In this document: piece by piece, positions 17,865 through 26,158 of the stretch
Numbering within the stretch: the stretch's first letter is position 1
Layout: each line of letters begins with the position of its first letter
DNA from: an uncultured Mycoplasmatota bacterium
GTDB taxonomy: Bacteria > Bacillota_I > Bacilli_A > RF39 > UBA660
DNA: 46,704 nucleotides
Direction of reading: 5' to 3'
Assembly: GCA_946497375.1 (NCBI GenBank)
Contig: CAMMKE010000002.1
Span: forward strand, 1-46,704
The notes under the pieces: model-generated
The model's input: only the letters and a program-made list of their open reading frames with translations
What the model was told of the DNA's origin: nothing
Databases searched by the model: none
Translations under genes and position numbers: made by a program

Positions 17865-17933
17865 TGTTAAATTAGCCAGTATAGTCGTGTTAAATTAGTC
17901 GCTACTAACGTGTTAAATTAGTCAGACTGTTAT
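17865..17933. repeat. Three 23-bp tandem repeats at the end of clpC
   Basis: The word tgttaaattag recurs at 17865, 17888 and 17911 with an exact 23-bp period; copies 2 and 3 share tgttaaattagtc. The third copy contains the clpC TGA stop. The array lies just upstream of the DUF4143 promoter. It could be an operator array or the remnant end of an insertion element. Confidence 0.7.
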
Positions 17934-20210
17934 CTCTTTCTTACCATTATACCAAGCATCAACAATAATAGTAGTAACCACTTCATCTATAACTTTATCA
18001 ACTCTTCTCGCTCCAAACTTTTCATAATTACTTTCCTCTATAACTTTATCCACAATTGTTGGGGATATCTTTATCTTTAAATCTTTCTTTTTAAATCCTT
18101 CTATTAAGACATTTAATCTTTTTTCCACAATTTTGTGAATAACATCACTACTTATATCATTAAAGTAATAAATCTTACCTATTCGATTAACAAATTCCAC
18201 ACCTAAAAACTCTTCTATATCGACATTGTTCTTACTCTCTGTAAAACCTATAGAGTCATTAGAATACCCTAAATTAGTAGTCATAAACAAAAACACATTA
18301 TCAAATCTAACCTTTCTACCTCGAGAGTCAGTCAAAGCTCCTTCATCAAGTACTTGTAAAAACAGTTTCATAACTTCACTAGAAGCCTTCTCTATCTCAT
18401 CAAGTAATACCACAGAATGAGGATGCATTCTAATCGTATCAAGAATAGTTAAATGATTATCAAAACCGACATAACCTGGAGGAGAACCAATAATCTTACT
18501 AACCGTATGAGCCTCTTTATATTCACTCATATCAAGTCTAATAAAGTTAGATTCCCCATATAGAAGTTTTGCAAACTCTTTAACTAATAAAGTCTTACCA
18601 ACACCAGTTCTTCCACAGAATAAAAAAGATTCTATATGTGGTTTTTCTTGAAAACCAAGTCTAACCTTCTTAACCCTATTACATAAATCAGTAATAATCT
18701 CATCTTGTCCTAAAACTGCCTTCTTTAAGTTTTTATCTAAGTCATTTATAATCTTTCTACTACTCTTATTAATCTCATAAACAGGTATCTTAGTCTTTAA
18801 ATATATAACATCTGCAACCATCTCTTTAGTTATCTTTTTAGGCTTTCTCTTAGTCATTAAATTAAGTTCCAAGTCATTCTTCTTAGTAAGTAGTTCTTTT
18901 TCTTTCTCTTTATAAGTAGAAGCTAGATCAAAGTCTTGTTTAATAATCGCTTTCTTCTTATTACTTATAACTTCTTGAAGCTTTGTATTGATTTTTAAAA
19001 GTTCCGTGTCATTCTTACTTTCTAATAGAGATGCCTTAGTACAAACTTCATCTAAGATATCTATAGATTTATCAGGCTGATAATACTCATATATATAAGT
19101 ACTAGAAAGCTCTACTATTAAATCTATAATATCATCACTAATACTAACAAAGTGATATGCTTCATACAAAGGCTTTAGTTTTTTTAATATTTCTTTAGTC
19201 TTATCTTTAGTAGGCTCTTCTATCATAATAATTTGAAACCTTCTATTCAAGGCTTTATCTTTTTCTATAAAGTTATGATATTCATAAGTAGTAGTCGCTC
19301 CAATTAATTGTATCTTTCCTCTTGCTAAAGCAGGTTTAATAATGTTAGAAGCATCTATCGCTCCTTCCGCCCCACCTGCCCCTACTATCGTATGTACTTC
19401 ATCAATAAAGACAATAATATCATCATTTTCTTCAAGTTCTTTTAATATCTTAGAAACTCTCTCTTCAAACTCCCCTCGATATTTTGTCCCTGCTACTAAA
19501 TTAGCCATAGGAAGAGAAAGAATAGTTTTCCCTTTAAGAGGTTTAGGAACATTACCTTCTACTATTCTTCTGGCAAGCTCTTCAACAATAGCCGTCTTCC
19601 CTACTCCTGCTTCACCAATTAGTAAAGGATTATTCTTACCTCTTCGGCATAATATTTCTATTAAACTTTTAATCTCATCATCTCTTCCTATAACAGGGTC
19701 AACTTCATTACCAACTACTTTTTTATTAAGATTAACAGAAAAGTCCTCTACAAGTAACTTCTTATGTATCGCTTTATTACTAACTTTAGAATCTTTTGAT
19801 ATAGAATTATATATCTCATCCACATCTATATTAAGACCAATCAAAAGCCTAATCGCTACTCCTTCTCCTTCTTCAAGTATTGCGAGCAACAACTCATTAA
19901 CACTTACTTCTACTTCACCTTTTTCTTTACTATTTAGTATCGCCGTCTCTATTACTCTCTTTAACAAAGGAGTATATAAAAACCATTGATTTGCATTCTT
20001 ACCAACTCCAACTATTCTTATAAGTTCACTCTTAAACACTTCATAAGTTATGTTGTAAGATGCTAATACTGATACTATCTCTAAATCCTTCATTGAAAGT
20101 ACCGAAAGAAATAAATGCTCACTTCCAACATAAGGATGTCTTAAATTATTCATCTCTTTTTTTGCAAGTATCAAAGCTTTCTGTGCTTCTTCACTAAATC
20201 TTGAAAACAT
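17922..20210 (-). CDS. clpC: ATP-dependent Clp protease ATP-binding subunit ClpC
   Basis: ClpC is a hexameric AAA+ unfoldase that feeds ClpP. The N-terminal Clp domain (FSEEAQKALILAKKEM, HPYVGSEHLFLSVL) is followed by AAA-1 with Walker A GEAGVGKTA near residue 200. A middle region carries a UVR-like segment (QDFDLASTYKEKEKEL), and AAA-2 carries GRTGVGKTL. The tripeptide IGF within DSIGFTES occupies the ClpP-docking loop position. Start: the ATG at 20210 (MFSRFSEEA) with GAGGAA upstream; the open frame continues 26 codons without a site. The length of 762 is slightly short of 810. ctsR, mcsA and mcsB, usual upstream partners, are missing and no CtsR heptad repeat was found. The stop lies inside a 23-bp repeat array. 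Confidence 0.93.
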   Translation of the reverse strand: MFSRFSEEAQKALILAKKEMNNLRHPYVGSEHLFLSVLSMKDLEIVSVLASYNITYEVFKSELIRIVGVGKNANQWFLYTPLLKRVIETAILNSKEKGEVEVSVNELLLAILEEGEGVAIRLLIGLNIDVDEIYNSISKDSKVSNKAIHKKLLVEDFSVNLNKKVVGNEVDPVIGRDDEIKSLIEILCRRGKNNPLLIGEAGVGKTAIVEELARRIVEGNVPKPLKGKTILSLPMANLVAGTKYRGEFEERVSKILKELEENDDIIVFIDEVHTIVGAGGAEGAIDASNIIKPALARGKIQLIGATTTYEYHNFIEKDKALNRRFQIIMIEEPTKDKTKEILKKLKPLYEAYHFVSISDDIIDLIVELSSTYIYEYYQPDKSIDILDEVCTKASLLESKNDTELLKINTKLQEVISNKKKAIIKQDFDLASTYKEKEKELLTKKNDLELNLMTKRKPKKITKEMVADVIYLKTKIPVYEINKSSRKIINDLDKNLKKAVLGQDEIITDLCNRVKKVRLGFQEKPHIESFLFCGRTGVGKTLLVKEFAKLLYGESNFIRLDMSEYKEAHTVSKIIGSPPGYVGFDNHLTILDTIRMHPHSVVLLDEIEKASSEVMKLFLQVLDEGALTDSRGRKVRFDNVFLFMTTNLGYSNDSIGFTESKNNVDIEEFLGVEFVNRIGKIYYFNDISSDVIHKIVEKRLNVLIEGFKKKDLKIKISPTIVDKVIEESNYEKFGARRVDKVIDEVVTTIIVDAWYNGKKEITV

Positions 20211-20294
20211 AAAATTCCTCCAATCAATATTATTGTAAAGATTTTTACTTACTTTAATCAAGAAATAGAAGCCCCAAAAAAATGACAAAAAAAA

Positions 20295-20308
20295 GACCCC
20301 TAAGGGTC
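20295..20308 (-). terminator. Terminator after the YfcC-like transporter
   Basis: On the minus strand GACCC-TTAG-GGGTC is followed by eight T. It lies just beyond the transporter stop codon and insulates clpC from it. Confidence 0.8.
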
Positions 20309-20316
20309 AATAATTA

Positions 20317-21747
20317 CTAAATTACTAGTAATAATACTGTAAATACTATAAATGCTAATACAAGTAAAGCTACTAATAATTTCCAAATATACTTAAACCA
20401 ATCTTTATAAGAAGTATTAGTATAAGCAAGAGTTAACATAAGTGGAATACTAGTAGGTGCTACTAAAGTAACAATACCATATAAGCTCTGGAATATTACA
20501 GCAATAAGTTGATAATTATTAGTATCAGTAACAACACTTACAAAGTATGGTAATACACTATAGAATGCATAAAGTGGATCGCCATTAAAGATACTAGAAA
20601 TAACTACAACTAAACCAGTAGTAAAGATATTAAATCCTTTAGTTAATCCTAAAATAAATTTATAGATAACTAATTGATATGGATCATAAGTAGTAAGTAC
20701 TAAACATGTATAGATTAGTATTACAATTAAAGCAGGTACTAATGCTTTTTTAACACCTTTACCAAATCCATCAAATACATCATCCCATTTAATTTTATAA
20801 ACAAATTTAAGGATAATGATAGCAAGTAACATTAGAGTTACTAACTCTACTAAAGTCCAATATCCAAAAGCACTGATTGCCCCTAAAATCTTACCAAAGA
20901 TAGGGAAACCAAATAATTCAAACTCTGTAATAGCAGTAGTTACATCATCAAATAAAGTTATACCGAAAGCACTATTCCAAGGAATAAAACCTAAAATTGT
21001 AACTATTAGCATTAAATCTAAGATTAAAACTAATGGCCATACTCTAACTTTATGTTTTTTACCTTTATCTTTGTCTTTAGCTTTCTCAGCCTTAACTTCC
21101 TCTGGGATAAATTCTTCTTTATCATCGCAATTTTTAGTACTAGCTTTCTTACCAAATTTTAATGTAAATAAAGCTAGCATTACTACACCTAATACTAAAA
21201 GAACAATTTTAGCCCAGATTAAATCTGTAAGTTCTACTGATAAGTATTGTTGTAATACTTGAGTTGTATTATAAGAAAATGTTGTTCCCATTAAACCTAC
21301 AGCAACACTACCTGCAGTTACTGCAGTTGCAGCAAGCTTATTGTATCCCATCATAAGTACTAATGAAATAACAAATGGGAATAACATTAACAATGCTAAT
21401 TGTAGTCCTGCAAATGAAGTTAAAAATGCAAATAAAGCCATAATAACAACAAGGCATATTACTTCTTTACCTTTAAACTTCTTAACTAGACTATCTAGCA
21501 TTCTTCTATATGCTCCAGTTTTATATAAAACACCATAGAAACCACCAACAACTAATACAAATAGAGCAACATAACCAAAGTAACCAAATACAGTTGATTG
21601 ATATGATAAAATATCAAATAAACCAACTTGATATCTACCAAGTTCTGTATACTCAGTTTGATAAGTTGCACAAGGTAAAATCCATGTTAATAAAGCAAAT
21701 AAAAGTAATGTTATAATAACAACTTTAAGTGTATTATGCTTTTTCAT
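20317..21747 (-). CDS. YfcC/DcuC-like integral membrane transporter
   Basis: This is a 476-residue polytopic membrane protein with about 11-12 hydrophobic helices. A charged cytoplasmic loop near the middle is very rich in Lys and Glu (EEFIPEEVKAEKAKDKDKGK). The N-terminal TWILPCATY and the general layout resemble the YfcC/DcuC group of the ion-transporter superfamily, which moves dicarboxylates, amino acids or fatty acids. The substrate cannot be assigned. The start was set at the ATG at 21747, which has AAGGAG 8 bases upstream. The gene is monocistronic: its promoter lies at 21771-21799 and its terminator at 20295-20308. Confidence 0.8.
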   Translation of the reverse strand: MKKHNTLKVVIITLLLFALLTWILPCATYQTEYTELGRYQVGLFDILSYQSTVFGYFGYVALFVLVVGGFYGVLYKTGAYRRMLDSLVKKFKGKEVICLVVIMALFAFLTSFAGLQLALLMLFPFVISLVLMMGYNKLAATAVTAGSVAVGLMGTTFSYNTTQVLQQYLSVELTDLIWAKIVLLVLGVVMLALFTLKFGKKASTKNCDDKEEFIPEEVKAEKAKDKDKGKKHKVRVWPLVLILDLMLIVTILGFIPWNSAFGITLFDDVTTAITEFELFGFPIFGKILGAISAFGYWTLVELVTLMLLAIIILKFVYKIKWDDVFDGFGKGVKKALVPALIVILIYTCLVLTTYDPYQLVIYKFILGLTKGFNIFTTGLVVVISSIFNGDPLYAFYSVLPYFVSVVTDTNNYQLIAVIFQSLYGIVTLVAPTSIPLMLTLAYTNTSYKDWFKYIWKLLVALLVLAFIVFTVLLLVI

Positions 21748-21770
21748 ATCTTTCTCTCCTTCCAACTATA

Positions 21771-21799
21771 ATTATACGAAGAATTCCTTTAGTTTACAA
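21771..21799 (-). promoter_or_regulatory. Promoter of the YfcC-like transporter gene
   Basis: On the minus strand TTGTAA (21794-21799), a 17-base spacer and TATAAT (21771-21776) lie 24 bases upstream of the start codon. Confidence 0.7.
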
Positions 21800-21836
21800 G
21801 CTTTTGACGACTTTTTTTGTGAAACTTTTGTGAATT

Positions 21837-22517
21837 TTATAATTTATCAAAAAAGGCTTTAAATAATCTCTTAGAATATTCATCATCTAAATTAGATTCA
21901 GGATGCCACTGTACACCTAATATAAAGTTTTTATCTTTAAGTTCCACACCCTCTATAAGTCCATCACGACTCCTAGCACAGACCAAAGTATTATCAAATT
22001 CTGGGACATGATAACTATGTCTAGAATTAACCCATATCTCTTTCTCACCTATAATAGAATAAAGTTTACTATTCTTATCGATAATAACTGAATGAACATA
22101 AGTCTTATTAGATTCTAAATGATTGATAGAGGTATTATTTTTAATAGTATTATCATAACCTATTCTCTCGTCACCACTTAATACTTTACTTAAAGCTTGC
22201 ATCCCTAAACATATAGCAAATAATGGTTTATCACACCTAATTGCATAATCAATTACTATTTCATCCAACTGATACCAAGTATCTCCTCCAGGTAATATAA
22301 ACCCATCACAGTTTTTTAGAACCCTCTCTAAATCTTTAAGCACTTCTTCACTATAAAGATTTTTACAAGACAAGTAATCCTTACCAACAGGTAATATTAA
22401 TAAAGGAATACCTCCAAACTTAGCAACAGCAAGTCTAACTTCTTCTACACAAATAATATTAGATTCTCCACTATATAACCTTCCTACAATACCAATAATA
22501 GGTTTAATCTTAATCAC
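21837..22517 (-). CDS. Class I glutamine amidotransferase, gamma-Glu-GABA hydrolase family
   Basis: This is a 226-residue PuuD/peptidase C26-type enzyme expected to cleave gamma-glutamyl compounds in the cytosol. The catalytic triad is visible: the nucleophile elbow AICLGMQAL near residue 103 and GVQWHPES near residue 208. Family features include an N-terminal PIIGIVGR and GGDTWY. The in-vivo substrate is unknown because no polyamine genes are near. GAGGTG precedes the ATG. A rho-independent terminator ends only about 16 bp upstream of the start, so the gene is likely reached by conditional read-through or a promoter I did not find. Confidence 0.9.
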   Translation of the reverse strand: MIKIKPIIGIVGRLYSGESNIICVEEVRLAVAKFGGIPLLILPVGKDYLSCKNLYSEEVLKDLERVLKNCDGFILPGGDTWYQLDEIVIDYAIRCDKPLFAICLGMQALSKVLSGDERIGYDNTIKNNTSINHLESNKTYVHSVIIDKNSKLYSIIGEKEIWVNSRHSYHVPEFDNTLVCARSRDGLIEGVELKDKNFILGVQWHPESNLDDEYSKRLFKAFFDKL

Positions 22518-22533
22518 CTCAAAATAAGATATG

Positions 22534-22564
22534 AAAAAAGATAAGAATATTTAACTCTTATCTT
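22534..22564 (-). terminator. Terminator between lysS and the amidotransferase gene
   Basis: On the minus strand AAGATAAGA pairs with TCTTATCTT around a 9-base loop, followed by TTTTTT. It lies directly ahead of the ribosome site of the 21837-22517 gene, so it may act as an attenuator rather than only as the end of the lysS operon. Confidence 0.75.
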
Positions 22565-22578
22565 AACGATTTAACAAA

Positions 22579-22607
22579 TTGGCATACAAGATATACTATA
22601 ATATAAT
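22579..22607 (+). promoter_or_regulatory. Plus-strand promoter of the orphan RNA
   Basis: TTGGCA (22579-22584) and TATAAT (22602-22607) are separated by exactly 17 bases on the plus strand, where no protein gene follows. Confidence 0.65.
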
Positions 22608-22613
22608 AACTTT

Positions 22614-22736
22614 TAGAAAGAAGAAATATCTATTAATAATTATATTTACTTCTTTTATAAAACTCGTACTGCTATTCGTTTAGGACGTTAGTATGAGGCT
22701 TAGTACATCATACGTAGTGGCAGAGATTTTTTTATT
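22614..22736 (+). ncRNA. Predicted structured orphan RNA, convergent with lysS
   Basis: The region starts about 7 bases after a consensus promoter and ends with CAGAG followed by seven T. A first stem pairs AAAGAAG near 22617 with CTTCTTT near 22650. A second, more GC-rich domain closes CTC (22663-22665) on GAG (22723-22725) and TGC on GCA. It encloses a perfect 6-bp hairpin GTATGA/TCATAC (22691-22696 with 22708-22713). The hairpin loop contains AGTAC (22702-22706), complementary to GTACT (22666-22670) in the bulge, so a pseudoknot is possible. No open frame fits. I do not recognise it as 6S, SRP, RNase P, tmRNA or a known riboswitch. Confidence 0.5.
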
Positions 22737-22751
22737 ATTTAATATTAATTA

Positions 22752-24245
22752 CTACTTCTCTATAGGTTTCATTGTTGGGAATAATATAACATCACGAATA
22801 CTCTCTTGTTCAGTAAAGAACATTACAAGTCTATCTATTCCATAACCAATACCACCAGCAGGAGGCATACCATATTCTAAGGCTTCAATAAAGTCCATAT
22901 CTATATCATTTGCCTCTTGATTACCTAAATCTTTTTCTTTTAGTTGTTCAACAAATCTATCTAACTGATCATCTGGATCATTTAACTCAGTATAAGCATT
23001 AGCCATTTCTCTACCTGCAATAAATAATTCAAATCTATCCACAAATCTAGGATCATCTTTATTTTTCTTAGTAAGTGGAGAAATCTCTACTGGGTGTCCA
23101 TATAAGAAAGTTGGTTGAATTAAAGTTTCCTCTACATACTTTTCAAAGAAAAGATTAATGATATGTCCTACGGTCTTTTCATGTTCTTGAACTTCAATAT
23201 TATGTTCTTTTGCAAGCTCCAAAGCCTCATCTACACTCATTTCTTTTTTAAAGTCAATGCCAGTTACTTCTTTAATTGCATCAACCATACTAATTCTCTT
23301 CCATGGTCCTTTTAAGTTAATATCTTGATTATTCCAATGATAATCCATCTTACCAATAACATTCTCAGCAATATTAACAAACATCTTTTCTGTTAAATCC
23401 ATCATACCCTCTAAATCAGAATATGCTTCATAAACTTCCATCATTGTAAACTCAGGATTATGTCTTGTATCCATTCCTTCATTTCTAAAGACACGGCCTA
23501 TTTCATAAACCTTTTCCATACCTCCAACTAAAAGTCTCTTTAAAGGTAATTCTAAGGCAATTCTAAGGTACATATCAAGGTCTTGACTATTATGATGAGT
23601 AACAAATGGCCGAGCTGAAGCACCGGTTAACAACGTTGATAAAACAGGTGTTTCAACTTCAACAAAATCTCTATTATCTAAAAAGCTTTGAATAGAACGA
23701 ATAATCTTAGGTCTTAAAAAAGCAACACGTCTAGACTCATCATTCATCATTAAATCAACATAACGTCTTCTGTATCTTTCTTCAACATCAGTAAGTCCAT
23801 GAAACTTCTCAGGAAGTGGTCTTAAAGCCTTAACTAAAGGTGTATATTCTAAACACTTAATAGTAACTTCTCCTGTCCTTGTCTTCATAACCTTACCATA
23901 AACACCAACAATATCCCCAATATCAGCAGACTTAAATAACGTATAAATATCTTCTCCTACATCATTAATTGATATATATACTTGAATAGAACCACTCTTA
24001 TCTTTAATAGAGAAAAATGAAGCTTTTCCCATCTTTCTAATAAACATAATTCTGCCAGCCACTTTAACAGTATCAGTCATACTATCAAAAGCATCATGGT
24101 CTACACTTTCATACTTTTCTTTAACATCATTAGCATAATCACTTCTATCATATCTACTACCAAAAGGATCATAACCTAATTCTCTTAACTTAAGAGCTTT
24201 ATCTCTTCTAACTAATTCCTGTTCTGTTAATTTTCGCTCGTGCAT
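22752..24245 (-). CDS. lysS: Lysine--tRNA ligase, class II
   Basis: This 497-residue class II synthetase charges tRNA-Lys. The N-terminal OB-fold anticodon-binding domain spans about residues 55-145 (VKVAGRIMFIRKMGKASFF). The catalytic core carries motif 2 (RVFRNEGMDTRHNPEFTMME) and motif 3 (GGIGYGIDRLVMFF). GGAGG lies 7 bases before the ATG. The start overlaps the preceding RDD gene by 19 bases, so the two are translationally linked. dusB-lysS neighbourhood is conserved with Bacillus, with the RDD gene inserted between them. Confidence 0.97.
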   Translation of the reverse strand: MHERKLTEQELVRRDKALKLRELGYDPFGSRYDRSDYANDVKEKYESVDHDAFDSMTDTVKVAGRIMFIRKMGKASFFSIKDKSGSIQVYISINDVGEDIYTLFKSADIGDIVGVYGKVMKTRTGEVTIKCLEYTPLVKALRPLPEKFHGLTDVEERYRRRYVDLMMNDESRRVAFLRPKIIRSIQSFLDNRDFVEVETPVLSTLLTGASARPFVTHHNSQDLDMYLRIALELPLKRLLVGGMEKVYEIGRVFRNEGMDTRHNPEFTMMEVYEAYSDLEGMMDLTEKMFVNIAENVIGKMDYHWNNQDINLKGPWKRISMVDAIKEVTGIDFKKEMSVDEALELAKEHNIEVQEHEKTVGHIINLFFEKYVEETLIQPTFLYGHPVEISPLTKKNKDDPRFVDRFELFIAGREMANAYTELNDPDDQLDRFVEQLKEKDLGNQEANDIDMDFIEALEYGMPPAGGIGYGIDRLVMFFTEQESIRDVILFPTMKPIEK

Positions 24246-24937
24246 AAAACATCCTCCTTCACTGTATCTGCAACTACGACTTCAGTCTTAGCAACCTTAT
24301 CGTGTAATCCTTGTGCATTCTTAGTAAATGCTATCATTATTAAACTAATAATAAGTACTATATATTGAATACTACTAACAAGACTACTAGCACTTAAAAA
24401 GATATTTTTACTTAAGAATAGTACTAAAATAACATTAATAATATTAACTAAAATACTATTATTAATCATTCCTCTAATAAGTAAATCATTCATAGATAGT
24501 TCTGTATCATTAGTTTTCTTAATTTTAATTTTCATTAACTTCTTACCAAAAGTCTGCCCATTATTATAACATGGATAAACAACATAGTAAAGCAGGCTTA
24601 TAACAATAGTGACAATAGAAACAATAACTGTTTGTTTAGATATATCATAACTTAAGTCTACCATTTGATTAACATACTCTTCCATAGAAACAGTTCCATC
24701 AACATAATCTTCTAAAACTCTATTTTGTTCTTCATAAAGCTTAGTAGCCGTATCATTAACAGGAACAAACATTGTAATAAGAGAAGTTATCATACTAATA
24801 AGTACTAAATCTATTAGAAAAGCAAGTACTCTCTGACTAAACATTGCCTTAATATCAGGACTCTTCTTAACCTTACTCTCTTCTTTTACTTTCTCTTCTT
24901 CCTCCTTTATTTTATCATAAACATTTTTCTTCTTCAT
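24227..24937 (-). CDS. RDD-family membrane protein
   Basis: This is a 236-residue membrane protein. A charged, Lys/Glu-rich cytoplasmic N-terminus (about residues 1-30) precedes the RDD domain: the signature QRVLAFLIDLVLIS, three to four hydrophobic helices, and the second signature GQTFGKKLMKIKI. RDD proteins are poorly characterised, and some act in ion transport or osmotic tolerance. AAGGAGG lies 7 bases before the ATG. It overlaps dusB by 23 bases upstream and lysS by 19 downstream, giving a tightly packed dusB-RDD-lysS operon. Confidence 0.88.
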   Translation of the reverse strand: MKKKNVYDKIKEEEEKVKEESKVKKSPDIKAMFSQRVLAFLIDLVLISMITSLITMFVPVNDTATKLYEEQNRVLEDYVDGTVSMEEYVNQMVDLSYDISKQTVIVSIVTIVISLLYYVVYPCYNNGQTFGKKLMKIKIKKTNDTELSMNDLLIRGMINNSILVNIINVILVLFLSKNIFLSASSLVSSIQYIVLIISLIMIAFTKNAQGLHDKVAKTEVVVADTVKEDVLCTSEN

Positions 24938-25904
24938 AAAGTTCCTCCTTAAACAATTCTAATACTTGTAGTATATCACATATTTTAGTCATTTTATAAA
25001 TTTTATTTTTAATATCATTACTTCCTTTAACACCCTTTAGATACCATCCCACATGACTTCTTATTTCAAGTACTGCCTGCTTCTCACTTTTTAAGTCACT
25101 TAACATCTTTAAATGTTTAATACACATATCTATTTTATCATTAGTTGTAGGTAGCGTATAAGGTTTTCCTTCAAGATATAAAATAGTATTTCTAATAAGC
25201 CAAGGATTACCTAAAGCAGCTCTTCCTATCATAACTGCATCACACCCAGTAAAGTCTAACATCTCCCTAGCCTTCTCGGGACTAGTAACATCACCATTAC
25301 CAATTACTGGAATCTTAACATTATTTTTGACATCACGAATTATATTCCAATCAGCTTTACCAGAATATCCTTGACTTCTAGTTCTCCCATGGACAGTAAT
25401 AGCACTAGCACCTGCTTCTTCACAAATTTTAGCAATTTCTACAGCATTTATATGATTAGCATCCCATCCACTACGTATTTTAACTGTAACAGGACATTTA
25501 ACAGCATTTACCACAGCCTTAACTATCTCTTTTACTTTACTAGGATTTTTAAGCAAGGCACTACCTGCTTGGGCTCTTAAAGCCACTTTAGGAACAGGAC
25601 ACCCCATATTAATATCAATGATATCAGGTCTCATTTCTTTCTCTATATACTTAGCTGCCTCTACAAAACTATCCACATCACTACCAAATATCTGTTGCGT
25701 AATAGGACGTTCAACATCTTCCATATAAAGCATATCAATAGTCTTTTTATTATCATAACATATTGCCTTATCACTAACCATTTCTGCATAAATAAGACCA
25801 CAGCCCATTTCTTTAACTATTTTACGATATGCACTATTACAAATACCTGCCATAGGAGCTAGTACAACTCTATTTTCTATTTCAACATTACCTATTTTCC
25901 ACAT
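24915..25904 (-). CDS. dusB: tRNA-dihydrouridine synthase, DusB type
   Basis: This flavin enzyme reduces uridines in tRNA to dihydrouridine. The TIM-barrel protein begins with VLAPMAGICNSAYRKI and has the catalytic cysteine in INMGCPVPKV near residue 100. The family segment ITVHGRTRSQGYSGKADW and the FMN-binding end GNGDVTSPEKA also appear. The start was set at the ATG at 25904 (MWKIGNVEI), which has AGGTGA upstream; this gives 329 residues. Position next to lysS matches Bacillus dusB (yacF). Its leader region contains a convergent toxin/antisense candidate. Confidence 0.95.
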   Translation of the reverse strand: MWKIGNVEIENRVVLAPMAGICNSAYRKIVKEMGCGLIYAEMVSDKAICYDNKKTIDMLYMEDVERPITQQIFGSDVDSFVEAAKYIEKEMRPDIIDINMGCPVPKVALRAQAGSALLKNPSKVKEIVKAVVNAVKCPVTVKIRSGWDANHINAVEIAKICEEAGASAITVHGRTRSQGYSGKADWNIIRDVKNNVKIPVIGNGDVTSPEKAREMLDFTGCDAVMIGRAALGNPWLIRNTILYLEGKPYTLPTTNDKIDMCIKHLKMLSDLKSEKQAVLEIRSHVGWYLKGVKGSNDIKNKIYKMTKICDILQVLELFKEELYEEEKCL

Positions 25905-25919
25905 AAAATCACCTAACAC

Positions 25920-25948
25920 TTGCAAAATATAAACTTTTATGTTACTAT
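25920..25948 (+). promoter_or_regulatory. Plus-strand promoter of the antisense RNA
   Basis: TTGCAA (25920-25925) and TACTAT (25943-25948) are separated by 17 bases on the plus strand. Transcription would start near 25955, facing the small hydrophobic peptide gene. Confidence 0.55.
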
Positions 25949-25954
25949 GAATAT

Positions 25955-26075
25955 GTAAAAGAAATTTACATAAACTATTAAGGGAACGTTCAACTCTGCA
26001 TTGTTGAATGCCTACCCCAAAATATTATTGTAGGAAGACATTTAATTCATTAGATGAATTAAGTGTCATTTTTTT
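25955..26075 (+). ncRNA. Predicted antisense RNA of a type I toxin-antitoxin locus
   Basis: A transcript starting at the promoter at 25920-25948 would run about 120 nucleotides and stop at the strong hairpin plus T-run at 26037-26075. It encodes nothing obvious. Its last ten bases overlap the final codons of the 30-residue hydrophobic peptide, and the rest is complementary to that gene's 3' untranslated region. This is the arrangement of 3'-overlapping antisense antitoxins such as RatA and SR4 in Bacillus (inference from layout). Confidence 0.45.
26037..26075 (+). terminator. Plus-strand terminator inside the toxin candidate locus
   Basis: A 14-bp stem with one G-T pair (26037-26050 with 26054-26067) and a 3-base loop is followed on the plus strand by a run of seven T. 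Its 3' arm overlaps the TGA stop of the small peptide gene on the other strand. Confidence 0.75.
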
Positions 26076-26158
26076 ATTACTATTATCAATATGATAACTA
26101 GAGATAAAATGATAGAGATATGTTTAAGTACTTTTAATACAAAGATACGTTTATTCAT
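26066..26158 (-). CDS. 30-residue hydrophobic peptide, candidate type I toxin
   Basis: The frame encodes a 30-residue peptide with a basic N-terminus (MNKRIFVLKVLKH), one transmembrane segment (ISIILSLVIILIIVI) and a KK end. This is the size and layout of type I toxins of the TxpA/Fst/Ldr kind. A consensus ribosome site AAAGGAGG lies about 10 bases upstream. A strong promoter (TTGTAT-17-TATAAT, 26218-26246) starts the transcript at the outer edge of the inverted repeat, and a convergent RNA overlaps its 3' end. I recognise no specific family by sequence. It could instead be a small unconnected membrane protein in the dusB leader. Confidence 0.6.
   Translation of the reverse strand: MNKRIFVLKVLKHISIILSLVIILIIVIKK

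Noticed and set aside
17922..17924. TGA at the end of clpC as a possible Trp codon (Mycoplasma-type code)
   Set aside because: Trp is encoded by TGG throughout (for example in uvrA) and TGA ends several intact genes (clpC, yabG, the sigma factor).
17865..17933. Short CRISPR array
   Set aside because: The period is only 23 bp, the shared word is about 11-13 bp, spacers are about 10 bp and no cas genes are in the window.
19342..19989. 215-codon plus-strand frame opposite clpC
   Set aside because: It is antisense to well-conserved ClpC AAA-1 and N-domain sequence; the Ser/Thr/Ile-rich product is a typical shadow frame.
20816..21262. 148-codon plus-strand frame opposite the YfcC-like transporter
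   Set aside because: It is antisense to transmembrane codons, without a ribosome site or recognisable motif.
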